From assembly GCF_018599245.1 (NCBI RefSeq), contig NZ_JAHEVJ010000008.1, positions 107,063 to 171,062 of the forward strand: DNA of 64,000 bases, given 5' to 3'. The notes beneath the pieces were generated by a model. The model did not search any database, was not told the origin of the DNA, and saw only the letters and a list, made by a program, of their open reading frames with translations. Below, piece by piece: positions 16,304 to 25,869 of this stretch (position 1 is the stretch's first letter; every line of letters starts with the position of its first letter). A program made the position numbers and the translations under genes. Origin of the DNA: Aliiroseovarius lamellibrachiae. Lineage in GTDB: Bacteria > Pseudomonadota > Alphaproteobacteria > Rhodobacterales > Rhodobacteraceae.

Positions 16304-17008
16304 TTACGTCCGTGGGTGATCGCCCAAATAGTCGCGTAACACCTCTGGCGGGTTGGTGAAAATCTCTGCCGTCTCCACCGGGGCTTCGGCGCGCCCATCT
16401 GCGACCAACACCACTTGATCACAGATCAACTTGGCATCTTCCGGCGCGTGGCTGACCATCAACAGCGTGGCTTGGGTTTCGTCCAACAGCTCCGCCACAA
16501 GGGCCAGCATTTCCGATTTCAACGCCGGGCCAAGCGCGCCAAAGGGTTCGTCCAGCAAAAGCAGTGGCCGGTCGCGCAAAAGCACTCGCGCCAGCGCCAC
16601 ACGGGCCATTTGCCCGCCGGACAATTGCGCCGGTTTGCGTGGGGCTAGACCCGACAGGCCAACCCGGTCCAACGCCCCTTTGACACGGACCTGTTCCCGA
16701 TCGGACAGTTTCAAATCCGCCCGCAGGCCCAGCCCGACATTCTGTGCAACCGTCATGTGCGGAAAGAGGTTATTGTCCTGAAACACCATACTAATGGGCC
16801 GTGCGGCAGGCGCGCGCGCCATCCCCTGCCCGTCCCAAAGAATGCGCCCAGAGGTGAGCGCTTGAAACCCGGCGATCGCCGCCAACAATGTGGATTTCCC
16901 CGCCCCTGACGGACCAAGCACCGCCACCCGCGCGCCCTGTGGCACGCTTAGGTCAGCGGTCAATTGGAAATCTCCCAGATCAATAAAGCCCTGCTCAATG
17001 GTCAGCAT
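16304..17008 (-). CDS. thiQ: Thiamine ABC transporter, ATP-binding protein
   Basis: A 234-residue ABC ATPase with Walker A GPSGAGKST, signature LSGGQMARVALARVLL, Walker B LLLLDEPFGALGP and the switch His in MVSHAPEDA. It energises import of thiamine or thiamine phosphates. It overlaps the 3' end of thiP by 14 bases and is the last gene of the riboswitch-controlled thiBPQ operon, which fixes the assignment more strongly than the sequence of the ATPase alone. Confidence 0.92.
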   Translation of the reverse strand: MLTIEQGFIDLGDFQLTADLSVPQGARVAVLGPSGAGKSTLLAAIAGFQALTSGRILWDGQGMARAPAARPISMVFQDNNLFPHMTVAQNVGLGLRADLKLSDREQVRVKGALDRVGLSGLAPRKPAQLSGGQMARVALARVLLRDRPLLLLDEPFGALGPALKSEMLALVAELLDETQATLLMVSHAPEDAKLICDQVVLVADGRAEAPVETAEIFTNPPEVLRDYLGDHPRT

Positions 17009-18563
17009 TCACACGCCCCCCTCGGTCAAATATCCAGAAAAGGGCAAGCGATAGCCCCATCAAAAGCACGGCGGCCCCGGCGGCATCCTCCATCCGGTAG
17101 GCCCCCATCAGACGGTAAAGTTGCAAGGGCAAAGTGGCGGCGTCACCATCGGCAAACATCGTAATCACCCCAAGGTCGCCCATCGAGAGTGCGGCGGCAA
17201 GACCCAGTGAAAACCCGATCGGACGGCGCAAACGTGGCACCCACAACAGGCGCAGGCGCGCCATGCCGGTCAGCCCCAGCCCATCGGCAAGCGGGCCGTA
17301 ATCCCGCTCGACCCCAGCCAGCGCAGGCACAAGGATGCGCAGCGCAAAAGGCAAGCTCATCGCCGCATTCACAAGGCCGGTAACAGGCAACGCCAATTTC
17401 GACGGCGACATAATGGGAAAGATCACAATGAACAGCCCCGTGCCGATCACCAAGGGCGAGGCGGCGATGGTCAGATAACCGATACCCTCCACCCATTTTG
17501 ACCGCCTCCGCACCGCAAGGGCCGCGATCGGCAGGGTCAGGATCAGCGTAAATATCGCCGAGCCAAGCGCCACGGTGACAGAGCGCGCGGCGGCAGTCCA
17601 GACGCTTCCCGGCAGGCTCATAAGGCTCGGCAAACCCTTCACAAAGATCATCGCAAGCGGCAGGATCAGGAAACCGGCGGCAAGGCTGATGACAAGCCCG
17701 TCAAAGCCGCGCTGAACCGGTGTGCTGTCCCAGCGCATCACCGCCCGATCCAGCCCCGCCCCCGTGTCATGCGGGATCGCCACGCGAAACGCGATCAACG
17801 CCGCAGCGCCCCCCATGGCAAATTGCACGAGGGCGAGCATGGCGGCACGGCCAAGGTCAAAATCAAAGCGGAACGCTTCATAAATCGCCAGTTCCACCGT
17901 GGTCGCGCGCGGCCCGCCACCAAGGGCCAGAGCGACCGCAAAAGAGGTCAGGCAAATCAGGAAAATGACCAGAAACGCGCCGGGCAGCACCTCGCGCAGC
18001 ATCGGGCGTTCCAACGTGCGGGCAATATCGCGGGGCGTCATGCCAAGGGACGCGGCAAGGCGAAAACGCTCCGCCGGGATCATAAGCCAACCCTGCAGGA
18101 TCAGCCGGGTGGCCAGCGGCAGATTGAAAAACACATGGGCCAAAAGCACGCCGTGATAGCCATAGATCGAGATCGGCTCATACCCGAAAAATCCCAGCGC
18201 TTGTGACACAATTCCGCGTCCACCAAACACCGAAATCAGCCCAAAGATCGCAATGATCACCGGCAGAATAAACGGCGCGCCCAACAGGGTGATCAGTGCC
18301 GCACGACCCCGGAACTGACGACGAGACAGCGCACGCGCAACCGGGATGGCAAAAAGGGTCGAAAGCGCGGCCGAGGCCAGCGCCTGCCACAGGGTAAACC
18401 GGATCGCGGCAAAATCATGCGGACCAAGCGACAAAAAGGCAAACACGCCGCCCGTGGCCTTGGTCATCACCGCGATAAGCGTGCCCAAAGTCAGACATAA
18501 AACCACCCCCAGCGCGAGAACGCCAAGGGCGGTGGTGCGGGTGATCCTCACAAGATCACCCAC
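16995..18563 (-). CDS. thiP: Thiamine ABC transporter, permease
   Basis: A 522-residue permease made of two fused BPD-type halves, each with the EAA-loop pattern (RLAASLGMTPRDIARTLERP in the first half, LADGLGLTGMARLRLLWVP in the second), and about twelve membrane helices. The start is taken as the GTG at 18563 (GDLVRITRTT); the GTG at 18551 is an alternative. It sits between thiB and thiQ. Confidence 0.9.
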   Translation of the reverse strand: MGDLVRITRTTALGVLALGVVLCLTLGTLIAVMTKATGGVFAFLSLGPHDFAAIRFTLWQALASAALSTLFAIPVARALSRRQFRGRAALITLLGAPFILPVIIAIFGLISVFGGRGIVSQALGFFGYEPISIYGYHGVLLAHVFFNLPLATRLILQGWLMIPAERFRLAASLGMTPRDIARTLERPMLREVLPGAFLVIFLICLTSFAVALALGGGPRATTVELAIYEAFRFDFDLGRAAMLALVQFAMGGAAALIAFRVAIPHDTGAGLDRAVMRWDSTPVQRGFDGLVISLAAGFLILPLAMIFVKGLPSLMSLPGSVWTAAARSVTVALGSAIFTLILTLPIAALAVRRRSKWVEGIGYLTIAASPLVIGTGLFIVIFPIMSPSKLALPVTGLVNAAMSLPFALRILVPALAGVERDYGPLADGLGLTGMARLRLLWVPRLRRPIGFSLGLAAALSMGDLGVITMFADGDAATLPLQLYRLMGAYRMEDAAGAAVLLMGLSLALFWIFDRGGRVNADH

Positions 18564-18585
18564 CGGTTCATCTTATGTCGCGGGA

Positions 18586-19569
18586 TTATTTCCACGACAC
18601 CGAAAGCCATTCGTCCAGCGCGGGTTTGCGCAGGGCTTCGGCCTCTTCTTCCGTATAGAAAAGCGTCTTTGCAGGCACCGGAAGTTTGGCAAACCCTTCG
18701 GGCAGCTTGTCATCCGCCAGTTTGGCCGGGAACGACCAGTTTGAGGTTGGGATCGCGGCCTGGAACTCTTCGCTCAGCACATATTCAAGGAACTTATCGG
18801 CCAGTTCGGGCTGATCCGTACCTTTGATTTTCCCCGCCAATTCCACAAAGAAATAATGGCCTTCGTCAAAGATCGCCGCCGATTTGGTCAGATCTTCTTC
18901 GGCGATGATGTGATAGGCGGGCGAGGTCACAAACGACAGCACCATGTCGGCTTCGCCATCGGTGAACATGCCGTAGGCTTCGGACCAGCCTTTGGTCACG
19001 GTGACGATTTTGGGCGCAAGTTTGCCCCAGGCCTCCGCGGCTTTGTCGCCGTAAATCGACTTGACCCACAGCATCAAGGCAAGACCGGAAATCGAGCTGC
19101 GCGGGTCCTGGATCACGATTTTGGTGTCATCGGGCAAGGCCAAAAGCGCATCAAAGCTGGTGGGGGCGTTGTCCATTTTGGTGTTGTCGTAAATGAACGC
19201 GGTGTAGCTGTAGTCAAACGGCAAAAAGGTGTCGTCTGTCCAGTCGATCGGCATGGTCAGATCGTCGGTGTTCTGGCCGTGTGGCGCAAACAGGCCGGAG
19301 GCGCGCGCGCGGGCGGTCACGTCGGTGTTCAGACCGATCACAACATCCGCTTCGGTCCGTTCGCCTTCCAGCAACAGGCGGGGCAGCACGTCGCCGGTGA
19401 CAAATTTCAAATCGCACCCGCATTGCGCCTCGAACCCGGCTTCAATACCGGGACCGGGGCCCCATTCCGATGCGAAATAATCGGGGGCGTAAACTTGCAA
19501 TACGGGGGTTTCAGCGTGGGCGGCGCTGGCCAGCAACAGGGTGCTCGCGGCGAAAAATGTGGTCTTCAT
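18586..19569 (-). CDS. thiB: Thiamine-binding periplasmic protein
   Basis: A 327-residue solute-binding protein with a signal peptide (MKTTFFAASTLLLASAAHA, cut after AHA) and ThiB-type segments VLQVYAPDYFASEWGPGPGI, DVVIGLNTDV and PFDYSYTAFIYD. It delivers thiamine or its phosphates to ThiPQ. The ATG at 19569 is placed by the GGAGG just upstream. A TPP riboswitch lies in its 5' leader. Confidence 0.93.
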   Translation of the reverse strand: MKTTFFAASTLLLASAAHAETPVLQVYAPDYFASEWGPGPGIEAGFEAQCGCDLKFVTGDVLPRLLLEGERTEADVVIGLNTDVTARARASGLFAPHGQNTDDLTMPIDWTDDTFLPFDYSYTAFIYDNTKMDNAPTSFDALLALPDDTKIVIQDPRSSISGLALMLWVKSIYGDKAAEAWGKLAPKIVTVTKGWSEAYGMFTDGEADMVLSFVTSPAYHIIAEEDLTKSAAIFDEGHYFFVELAGKIKGTDQPELADKFLEYVLSEEFQAAIPTSNWSFPAKLADDKLPEGFAKLPVPAKTLFYTEEEAEALRKPALDEWLSVSWK

Positions 19570-19623
19570 ATCATCCTCCAAGATGGCGGCGAAAAGTCAG
19601 ACGGTGTTCGGGTGGGATGATCC

Positions 19624-19713
19624 GACCTTCCCTCCGCCGGTCTTAACCGGTTCAGGTTCTACGGGTTTGCGTAATCGCGTCTCAGCCGCGCACATGGCAC
19701 AGCACCCCGAGGT
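19624..19713 (-). promoter_or_regulatory. TPP (THI-box) riboswitch of thiBPQ
   Basis: On the minus strand the leader carries the conserved blocks in order: CGGGGTGCTG, GGCTGAGA, AACCCGTAGAACCTGA, and GACCGGCGGAGGGAAGG. The GGCTGAGA and ACCTGA blocks contact TPP and the terminal GGAGGGAA closes the fold. It ends about 55 bases before thiB. The GGAGG before thiB is probably sequestered when TPP is bound, which would switch off uptake when thiamine is plentiful. Confidence 0.93.
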
Positions 19714-19973
19714 GCGCTTTGTTTGCCCGCAAAACGGGGGGCTTGGCAAGGGGGCAATTTCCGGCGGCGGATCTGGCGCACATCAAACTGGGCGAACCTC
19801 TTGAAAATATGGGAAAAACAACGTATATCCTGTTTCATTCAAGGAGTAGGTCCAGTGATCAACTAACACAGCCCAATACCGGCACCGCTGTTTTTCTGAC
19901 GCTTTTTGCGCCGTCAATCCCACCATTTTGGGGCGGGATTTCTAGGTGCGACCTATGACCCATGAGGATTTCC

Positions 19974-20771
19974 ATGAAAGATTTACACCTGAAACGGTTG
20001 CAGCAAAAACGCTGTGTTGTGACCGGAGCGGCGCGCGGTATTGGCGCCGAAATTGCCCGACGGTTTGCCGCTGAGGGCGGTGATGTGATTGTCACCGACA
20101 AGGATTTTGCAGGCGCGAACGCCATTGCCGATGAGATTGGCGGCACCGCGCGATTGCTGGATGTTGCAGGTGAAGATCACTGGGCCGACTTTGCGAAGGA
20201 ATTTCCACAGATTGACGTCTTGGTGAACAACGCGGGCATCACCGGGTTTGAAGAAAGCACCCGCGCGCAGGACCCGGAACATGCCACGCTCGCCGATTGG
20301 CGCGCGGTGCACCGGACAAATCTGGATGGCACGTTTTTGGGCTGTCGCTACGCGATTGGGGCGATGCGCGCGAAAGGATCAGGCGCGATCATCAACATCT
20401 CGTCCCGCTCGGGTCTGGTGGGTATTCCAGGGGCGGCGGCCTATGCGTCATCCAAGGCGGCGGTGCGCAATCATTCAAAATCCGTAGCACTTTATTGTGC
20501 CGAACAAGGCTTGGCCATTCGCTGCAATTCGGTGCACCCCGCCGCGATCCTGACCCCGATGTGGGACCCGATGCTGGGCGACGGGCCGGACCGCACGGAC
20601 CGGATGGCGGCTTTGGTTGCGGACACCCCCCTGCGCCGGTTTGGAACGGTCAAAGAGGTGGCCGCGGTTTGCGCCATGCTGGCGTCAGATGAGGGTGCCT
20701 ATATGACCGGGGTTGAGATCAACATTGACGGCGGGCTTTTGGCCGGCAGCATTGCCGCCCCTGTGCGTTGA
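19974..20771 (+). CDS. SDR-family NAD(P)-dependent oxidoreductase
   Basis: A 265-residue classical short-chain dehydrogenase: cofactor motif TGAARGIG, NNAGI, catalytic Ser in INISSRSG with Y-x3-K as YASSK, and the C-terminal VEINIDGGLLAG. I start at the ATG at 19974 (MKDLHLKR), which has GAGG seven bases upstream, rather than the ATG at 19962. Substrate unknown. It stands alone between thiB and a transporter. Confidence 0.88.
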   Translation: MKDLHLKRLQQKRCVVTGAARGIGAEIARRFAAEGGDVIVTDKDFAGANAIADEIGGTARLLDVAGEDHWADFAKEFPQIDVLVNNAGITGFEESTRAQDPEHATLADWRAVHRTNLDGTFLGCRYAIGAMRAKGSGAIINISSRSGLVGIPGAAAYASSKAAVRNHSKSVALYCAEQGLAIRCNSVHPAAILTPMWDPMLGDGPDRTDRMAALVADTPLRRFGTVKEVAAVCAMLASDEGAYMTGVEINIDGGLLAGSIAAPVR

Positions 20772-20856
20772 TTGAAGGCGCCCACCCTTGACCTACGCTT
20801 CGATATCCGCAATGTGAGCGTTAACAACGCCCACCCGATCAGACACGGAGCCCACC

Positions 20857-21819
20857 ATGCCTGACACCGTCAGATCCCCGCTCAGCGGCCTTGGCTATGC
20901 CTTCACTGGCTTTGCCATTTTCGCCACCCATGACGCCGCCATCAAAGTGTTGGGTGCGGAATATTCGGTGTTCCAGATCATCTTTTTCGCGATGCTGTTT
21001 GCCTTTGTACCGATGGCGGTGATGATGCTGGCCGACCGTCAGGTGGACAATTTCCGACCGCATCATCCGTGGCTGATCCTGCTGCGTGCGATGATGACCA
21101 TTCTGGCGATGTCCTCGGCGTTTTATGCCTTTACCGTGCTGACCCTGGCCGAGGTTTATGCGCTTTTGTTTGCAACCCCACTGATCATCACCGCGATGTC
21201 GGCGCTGTTGCTGGGGGAACCCGTCCGCGCGCAACGCTGGGCGGCGGTTCTGGTTGGGCTGATCGGCGTTTTGGTGGTGCTGCGCCCCGGCGTGACGGCG
21301 ATCACTTTGGGGCATGTTTGCGCGTTAACGGCTGCGTTCTGCTCGGGCTTTGGGTCGATCATCATGCGTAAAATCGGCGGCGAAGAACGCACCGCGGTGA
21401 TGATCCTTTACCCCATGCTCGGATCCATTGTGGTGATGGGCGGCAGCCTGCCCTTTGTCTATCAACCGATGTCGCTGGGCGATTTGGGATTGGCGGCCTC
21501 CGTTGGGTTAATGTCGGTGCTGGCGCAGGTGTGCATCATCATCGCCTATCGCGCCGCCCCTGCCGCCGTGGTCGCCCCCACGCAATACAGCCAGATCCTG
21601 TGGGCCACTGCCTTTGGTGTGCTGTTTTTCGGCGAGTTTCCGGATATTTGGGTGGGCGTTGGGGCATCGATTATTATCGCCTCTGGCGTCTTTATTGTCT
21701 GGCGTGAAACCCGCCCACAAGTGTCAAATCGCAACCCCATTCTGCGCAATCCAAACATGCGCTATGACGCGGGTGTCAGCCCCCAGCCGAAACACCGCAG
21801 GCCAGAAAACAACAGCTAA
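20857..21819 (+). CDS. DMT-superfamily (EamA) transporter
   Basis: A 320-residue inner-membrane protein with ten predicted helices in two EamA repeats (first about residues 8-140, second about 150-285). [17 protein letters not shown] and [18 protein letters not shown] mark the ends of the two halves. It is probably an exporter of metabolites or amino acids; the substrate is unknown. The C-terminal tail after residue 285 is hydrophilic. Confidence 0.85.
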   Translation: MPDTVRSPLSGLGYAFTGFAIFATHDAAIKVLGAEYSVFQIIFFAMLFAFVPMAVMMLADRQVDNFRPHHPWLILLRAMMTILAMSSAFYAFTVLTLAEVYALLFATPLIITAMSALLLGEPVRAQRWAAVLVGLIGVLVVLRPGVTAITLGHVCALTAAFCSGFGSIIMRKIGGEERTAVMILYPMLGSIVVMGGSLPFVYQPMSLGDLGLAASVGLMSVLAQVCIIIAYRAAPAAVVAPTQYSQILWATAFGVLFFGEFPDIWVGVGASIIIASGVFIVWRETRPQVSNRNPILRNPNMRYDAGVSPQPKHRRPENNS

Positions 21820-21874
21820 CTTTCCTTTCCAAACACATCGCGCTATCACACGCATGAGCAAAAGGGATACGCGC

Positions 21875-22996
21875 ATGTCGATGAACAGCTTTGGCCATAT
21901 CTTCCGTGTCACCACTTGGGGTGAAAGCCATGGACCCGCCCTGGGCGCCACCGTTGATGGCTGCCCCCCCGGTGTGCCGCTTGAGGCGGAGATGATCCAG
22001 GTGTGGCTTGATAAACGCCGCCCCGGTCAGAACAAACATACGACGCAGCGCAATGAACCAGATCAGGTGCGCATCCTGTCGGGAGTGTACGAAGGCAAAA
22101 CCACCGGCACGCCGATCCAGCTGATGATTGAAAACACCGATCAGCGGTCAAAAGACTACGGCGACATTGAGAAAACCTTTCGCCCCGGTCATGCCGACAT
22201 CACCTATCACCTGAAATACGGCATCCGCGATCCGCGCGGCGGGGGGCGATCTTCTGCCCGCGAAACCGCGGCCCGTGTGGCGGCTGGCGGTGTGGCGCGC
22301 GAGGTGCTGAAGGCGCTGGCGCCGGACCTTGCGATCAAAGGCTATATGACCCAGATGGGCGAGCTGCATCTGAACCGCGACAACTTCGATTGGGACGCGA
22401 TTGACGCAAACGCCTTCTGGCTGCCCGATGGCACCGCTGTCGCCGAATGGGAAGCGTATCTCACCATGTTGCGCACCAAGGAAAACGACTCCGTTGGCGC
22501 AGCGGTTGAGGTGGTCGTGCGCGGCGCACCAGCGGGTCTGGGCGCGCCTGTATACGCAAAACTCGACACCGATCTTGCCGCGGCGATGATGTCGATCAAC
22601 GCGGTGAAAGGCGTTGAGATTGGCGAAGGCATGGCGGCCGCTGGATTGCGCGGCACCGAAAACGCCGATGAGATCTTTATGGGCAATGACGGCCAGCCGG
22701 TCTATTCGTCCAACCACGCGGGCGGCATCCTAGGTGGGATTTCCACCGGGCAAGACATCGTTGTGCGTTTTGCGGTGAAACCCACCAGTTCGATCCTCAC
22801 CCCGCGCCAGTCAATCACCAAAGAAGGTGACGCCATCGAAGTGATCACCAAGGGTCGCCACGACCCTTGCGTGGGCATCCGCGCCGTACCCGTGGGCGAA
22901 GCCATGGCCGCTTGTGTTGTGCTTGACCACCTGATGCTGCACCGCGCGCAAGTTGGGGACGGCCCACGCGGCAAAATCGGCCCGCAAGACGGCTGA
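21875..22996 (+). CDS. aroC: Chorismate synthase
   Basis: A 373-residue FMN-dependent lyase that converts EPSP to chorismate, the last common step of aromatic synthesis. Family signatures are GESHGPALG at the N-terminus, [15 protein letters not shown] in the middle and [15 protein letters not shown] at the C-terminus. The start is ATG 21875 ([10 protein letters not shown]); the frame is open further upstream but only through the end of the transporter gene. A terminator follows. Confidence 0.95.
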   Translation: MSMNSFGHIFRVTTWGESHGPALGATVDGCPPGVPLEAEMIQVWLDKRRPGQNKHTTQRNEPDQVRILSGVYEGKTTGTPIQLMIENTDQRSKDYGDIEKTFRPGHADITYHLKYGIRDPRGGGRSSARETAARVAAGGVAREVLKALAPDLAIKGYMTQMGELHLNRDNFDWDAIDANAFWLPDGTAVAEWEAYLTMLRTKENDSVGAAVEVVVRGAPAGLGAPVYAKLDTDLAAAMMSINAVKGVEIGEGMAAAGLRGTENADEIFMGNDGQPVYSSNHAGGILGGISTGQDIVVRFAVKPTSSILTPRQSITKEGDAIEVITKGRHDPCVGIRAVPVGEAMAACVVLDHLMLHRAQVGDGPRGKIGPQDG

Positions 22997-23014
22997 CCCC
23001 ACGCATCTAACTTT

Positions 23015-23050
23015 CTTGCCTTCGGCGAGGATATTTTTAGAAAGAGGAAG
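23015..23050 (+). repeat. Intergenic repeat, family 1, copy A
   Basis: A 36-bp sequence running CTTGCC-TTCGGCGAGGAT, then ATTTTTAGAAAGAGGAAG. Near-identical copies occur at 31781-31816 (same strand) and 31939-31970 (opposite strand). It adjoins the aroC terminator. Confidence 0.7.
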
Positions 23051-23070
23051 GCAGCAGTGGCCTTCTTTTT
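23047..23070 (+). terminator. Terminator of aroC
   Basis: GAAGGC (23047-23052) pairs with GCCTTC (23060-23065), followed by TTTTT. It overlaps the end of the family-1 repeat copy A. Confidence 0.65.
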
Positions 23071-23123
23071 CTTGCATTAAATATCTCGGGGGCCCGAAGG
23101 GCGGGGCAGCGCCCCTCTGACCT

Positions 23124-23534
23124 TTAGGCTTGCGCGGCGGCCAATGCGGTGTCCAACAACGCTTTGATCTCTGCTTCGCCGGTGCCGGCCACGATGCGAC
23201 CCAGCTCTGCATCGCCTTTCAGCACCACAAGCGTTGAACGGCGCGGGATGTTCAGGGATTTGGTGAATTCGTGGCGGCCGTATTGGTCCCAATCCACGTT
23301 CACAAAGGTGATGGCCGCGCCGTAAGCGGGGTCTGCCGCTTTCAACGCATTAATCACACGTTCTTGCCGCGCGCAGGTGGAACACCAGCTGGCTTTAAAG
23401 TCCAGAAACACGGTGTCGCCTTTGGCCAGCGCCTCTTTCACGAGGCCGGGGGCATAGTCGAACACGGCGGCTTTTGCCCCGAGTGGGGCCACAAGGGCGG
23501 CGGCGGTGAGGGTGATAAAGTCACGACGTTTCAT
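23124..23534 (-). CDS. Periplasmic thioredoxin-like protein
   Basis: A 136-residue protein with a signal peptide containing twin arginines (MKRRDFITLTAAALVAPLGA) and a thioredoxin-fold domain with active site ASWCSTCARQE (C-S-T-C), like the DsbD C-terminal or TlpA-type reductases. It lies 10 bases downstream of a CcdA-family gene on the same strand, so it probably receives electrons across the membrane from that protein and reduces periplasmic disulfides. The start at 23534 is set by the signal peptide and the AAGGAG upstream. Confidence 0.85.
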   Translation of the reverse strand: MKRRDFITLTAAALVAPLGAKAAVFDYAPGLVKEALAKGDTVFLDFKASWCSTCARQERVINALKAADPAYGAAITFVNVDWDQYGRHEFTKSLNIPRRSTLVVLKGDAELGRIVAGTGEAEIKALLDTALAAAQA

Positions 23535-23544
23535 GTGTGTCTCC

Positions 23545-24258
23545 TTAAAGCGATACGGATAGGTCGACGAGCCAGGTGGGCAAGCTGTCGACCGCCCAAG
23601 CCTCGATGTAGTGGTGAAGTTTAAACAAGATGGCGATGCCAACCGCGATGAACACCGCGCCCATGATGGGGCGGGATTTCTGGGCAATGCTGCGCATCAA
23701 CGCTTGGCGGCGCATAATGGCGGCGCGGGCACCATAACCAAGGGCAAGGATGATGGTCGACACACCAAGGGCAAAGGCAGCCATGATTGCGCCCGCCCAA
23801 AGCAGGCTTTGCCCTTGCGAGGCAAGCGCGATGGCACCGCCCAACGTGGGGCCGATACAGGGGCTCCAGACCGCGCCCAGAAGCATCCCGCCAAGGAATT
23901 GACCGCGCAGCGATCCGCGATCGACGTCGTCCAGCCCTTGATCGGCACGGGTGGAAAACCCGGCGGTGAGGGTGGAAAAACGGTTTGACAGCGCGGGGAT
24001 CAGCAGGATCAGGCCAAAGGCGATCATCAGCACGGCGCCTGCGCTGGCGATATGCCCTTCGTCCAGCCCAACCAGATGGCCAAGCACGGTCACGAGCAAA
24101 CCAAGCGCCACAAATGACAGGCTCATGCCGGCCGCCAAAACCACCGGCCCCCAGACGCTGGCGTTTAACGCGGTGGCCAGCACAATCGGCAGGACCGGCA
24201 AAACGCAGGGGTTGATCAGGGTCAGCAGCCCCGCGAGATATCCAAATACAAGTTCCAT
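23545..24258 (-). CDS. CcdA/DsbD-beta family thiol-electron transporter
   Basis: A 237-residue membrane protein with six hydrophobic segments and the two redox cysteines in LINPCVLPVLP and VWSPCIGPTLG, the hallmark of CcdA. It carries reducing equivalents from cytoplasmic thioredoxin to periplasmic thiol proteins. The adjacent periplasmic thioredoxin-like protein is its likely partner. The pair may serve cytochrome c maturation or general disulfide reduction. Confidence 0.88.
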   Translation of the reverse strand: MELVFGYLAGLLTLINPCVLPVLPIVLATALNASVWGPVVLAAGMSLSFVALGLLVTVLGHLVGLDEGHIASAGAVLMIAFGLILLIPALSNRFSTLTAGFSTRADQGLDDVDRGSLRGQFLGGMLLGAVWSPCIGPTLGGAIALASQGQSLLWAGAIMAAFALGVSTIILALGYGARAAIMRRQALMRSIAQKSRPIMGAVFIAVGIAILFKLHHYIEAWAVDSLPTWLVDLSVSL

Positions 24259-24331
24259 GGCGCCACCTTATCTTTGGCGCGGGAAATGTCACTTCACGAT
24301 GGGGCCTTGCCGCTTCACGTCCGCGTGGGAA

Positions 24332-25219
24332 TTATTTCGAAGCCGGCGAAGGGGATTGTTTGGACAATTGCACCATCAGGATGCCGAGGGTGATGATGGT
24401 CACGCCGACGATATCCAACCAGCCCAACGCCTCGCCCAGCAGGACCGCCGCCACAGCCACGCCGAAAAACGGATTGAGAAAATGGAAGGTCGCGGCCTTG
24501 ACCGCACCGATGCGGGCGACAAGCGCAAACCAGACAAAGGTGGCCAAAAGGCCGGGCACAAGCACCGTATAGCTGAACGCCATCGCCAGACGCAGGCTGG
24601 GGGTGAAGGTCAGGGTTTCAAAGAAGGGCGCAACCAACAAAAGGACGAAGGAACCCACAAACATTTGCAGCCCAACTATCATCATCAGGTTCCCGCCCGC
24701 GCTGGCCTGTCGCACCGAAAGCGTGGCCACGGTCAGGGCGGCCGCCCCGATGAAACACAGCGCCACCCCGGTCAGATCCACACCGCCAGACATGCGCGCG
24801 CCCATAATGATCGCCACGCCAACCACGCCCGCCACAAGGCCCAGCGCCGTCATGGGGCGCAGTCGATCGCCAAACAGGGTCCACCCGGCAAAGGCCACCA
24901 TCAACGGCATGGTGGAGGCGATGATCGCGGACAAGCTCGCCTCGATCCATTGCATCGCCACAAAATTCAGACCCAAATAAAGCGCGTTTTGGCACACCCC
25001 AAAGATCAGCACCGCCCGCCATTGCCCCCGCGACAGGTTCCAGTTCTGGCCCAGCGCGCGGGCAATCGCGACGCCAATCACGCCCGAGATAAAGAACCGA
25101 AGCGACAGCGAGTAAAGCGGCGGCGCATCGGCCACAATAATCCGCGCAGAGGTGAACGCCGAGGACCACATAAAGGCAAACGCCAGCCCCATAAAAATCG
25201 CGCGAATATCCATGCTCAT
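24332..25219 (-). CDS. DMT-superfamily (EamA) transporter
   Basis: A 295-residue protein with ten predicted helices in two EamA repeats. FMWSSAFTSARIIVADAPPL near the N-terminus and LNPFFGVAVAAVLLGEALGW near the C-terminus are typical. It is not a close copy of the transporter at 20857-21819. Substrate unknown. Confidence 0.85.
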   Translation of the reverse strand: MSMDIRAIFMGLAFAFMWSSAFTSARIIVADAPPLYSLSLRFFISGVIGVAIARALGQNWNLSRGQWRAVLIFGVCQNALYLGLNFVAMQWIEASLSAIIASTMPLMVAFAGWTLFGDRLRPMTALGLVAGVVGVAIIMGARMSGGVDLTGVALCFIGAAALTVATLSVRQASAGGNLMMIVGLQMFVGSFVLLLVAPFFETLTFTPSLRLAMAFSYTVLVPGLLATFVWFALVARIGAVKAATFHFLNPFFGVAVAAVLLGEALGWLDIVGVTIITLGILMVQLSKQSPSPASK

Positions 25220-25386
25220 TCCTTGAAAAATTGCCAGGGCACCTCAACCCTTTCAGCCATATACGCTATGGCCGTTGGTTGGAAATATCTGACGCCCCCT
25301 TGGGATAAGAAATTCGTCGCAATTGCGTCATCTGGTGCTGATTTTCAGACCGCCCCTCGCCACACAGCTTGATCGCCGCGCGCAAC

Positions 25387-25416
25387 AAAAAAGGGCCACC
25401 CAAAGGCGACCCTTTT
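25387..25416 (-). terminator. Terminator of the HU gene
   Basis: AAAAGGGCCACC and GGCGACCCTTTT form a stem with two mismatches. On the minus strand it is followed by a T run about 30 bases after the HU stop. Confidence 0.75.
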
Positions 25417-25444
25417 CTTAATGCAGTCCAAAGACGTAGAAGGC

Positions 25445-25732
25445 TTAGCCGTTCACGCTGTCTTTCAGAGCTTTCGCAATGGTCATTTTGACCACTTTGT
25501 CAGCTTCTTTTTGGATTTGCTCACCGGTGGCAGGGTTGCGCACGGTGCGTGCTGGACGTTCGCGGCAATAGATTTTGCCAACGCCGGGCAGGGTCACAGC
25601 GCCACCACCGGAAACTTCTTTGGTGATGATTTCAATAACCGCATCCAGCGCAGAGCCAGCGGTTTTCTTGTCAGCGCCCATTTCTTCAGCCAAAGCGGCC
25701 ACGAGTTGGGTTTTTGTCATTGGTTTCGACAT
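25445..25732 (-). CDS. HU-family DNA-binding protein
   Basis: A 95-residue nucleoid protein with the HU/IHF fold: an N-terminal helical dimer part (MSKPMTKTQLVAALAEEMG), VTLPGVGKI, and the DNA-grasping arm RPARTVRNPATGEQIQ. GVGKIYCRERPARTVRNPAT fits HU rather than the IHF subunits. Monocistronic. Confidence 0.93.
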   Translation of the reverse strand: MSKPMTKTQLVAALAEEMGADKKTAGSALDAVIEIITKEVSGGGAVTLPGVGKIYCRERPARTVRNPATGEQIQKEADKVVKMTIAKALKDSVNG

Positions 25733-25869
25733 GTATTACACTCCTCAAATCACCCATTCCTAGGGCTTCATTGGCGGCATTTAACTGTATGTAGCGGGGC
25801 GACACAACGATTTGTTGCAGGAAATTAAGGCGAAAACAGCGTTTTTTTGCCAGTTTACCAAAGGTTGAT

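Noticed and set aside
23951..25372. 473-residue plus-strand frame opposite the CcdA and DMT genes
   Set aside because: Low-complexity, very basic composition and antisense to two recognisable membrane proteins.
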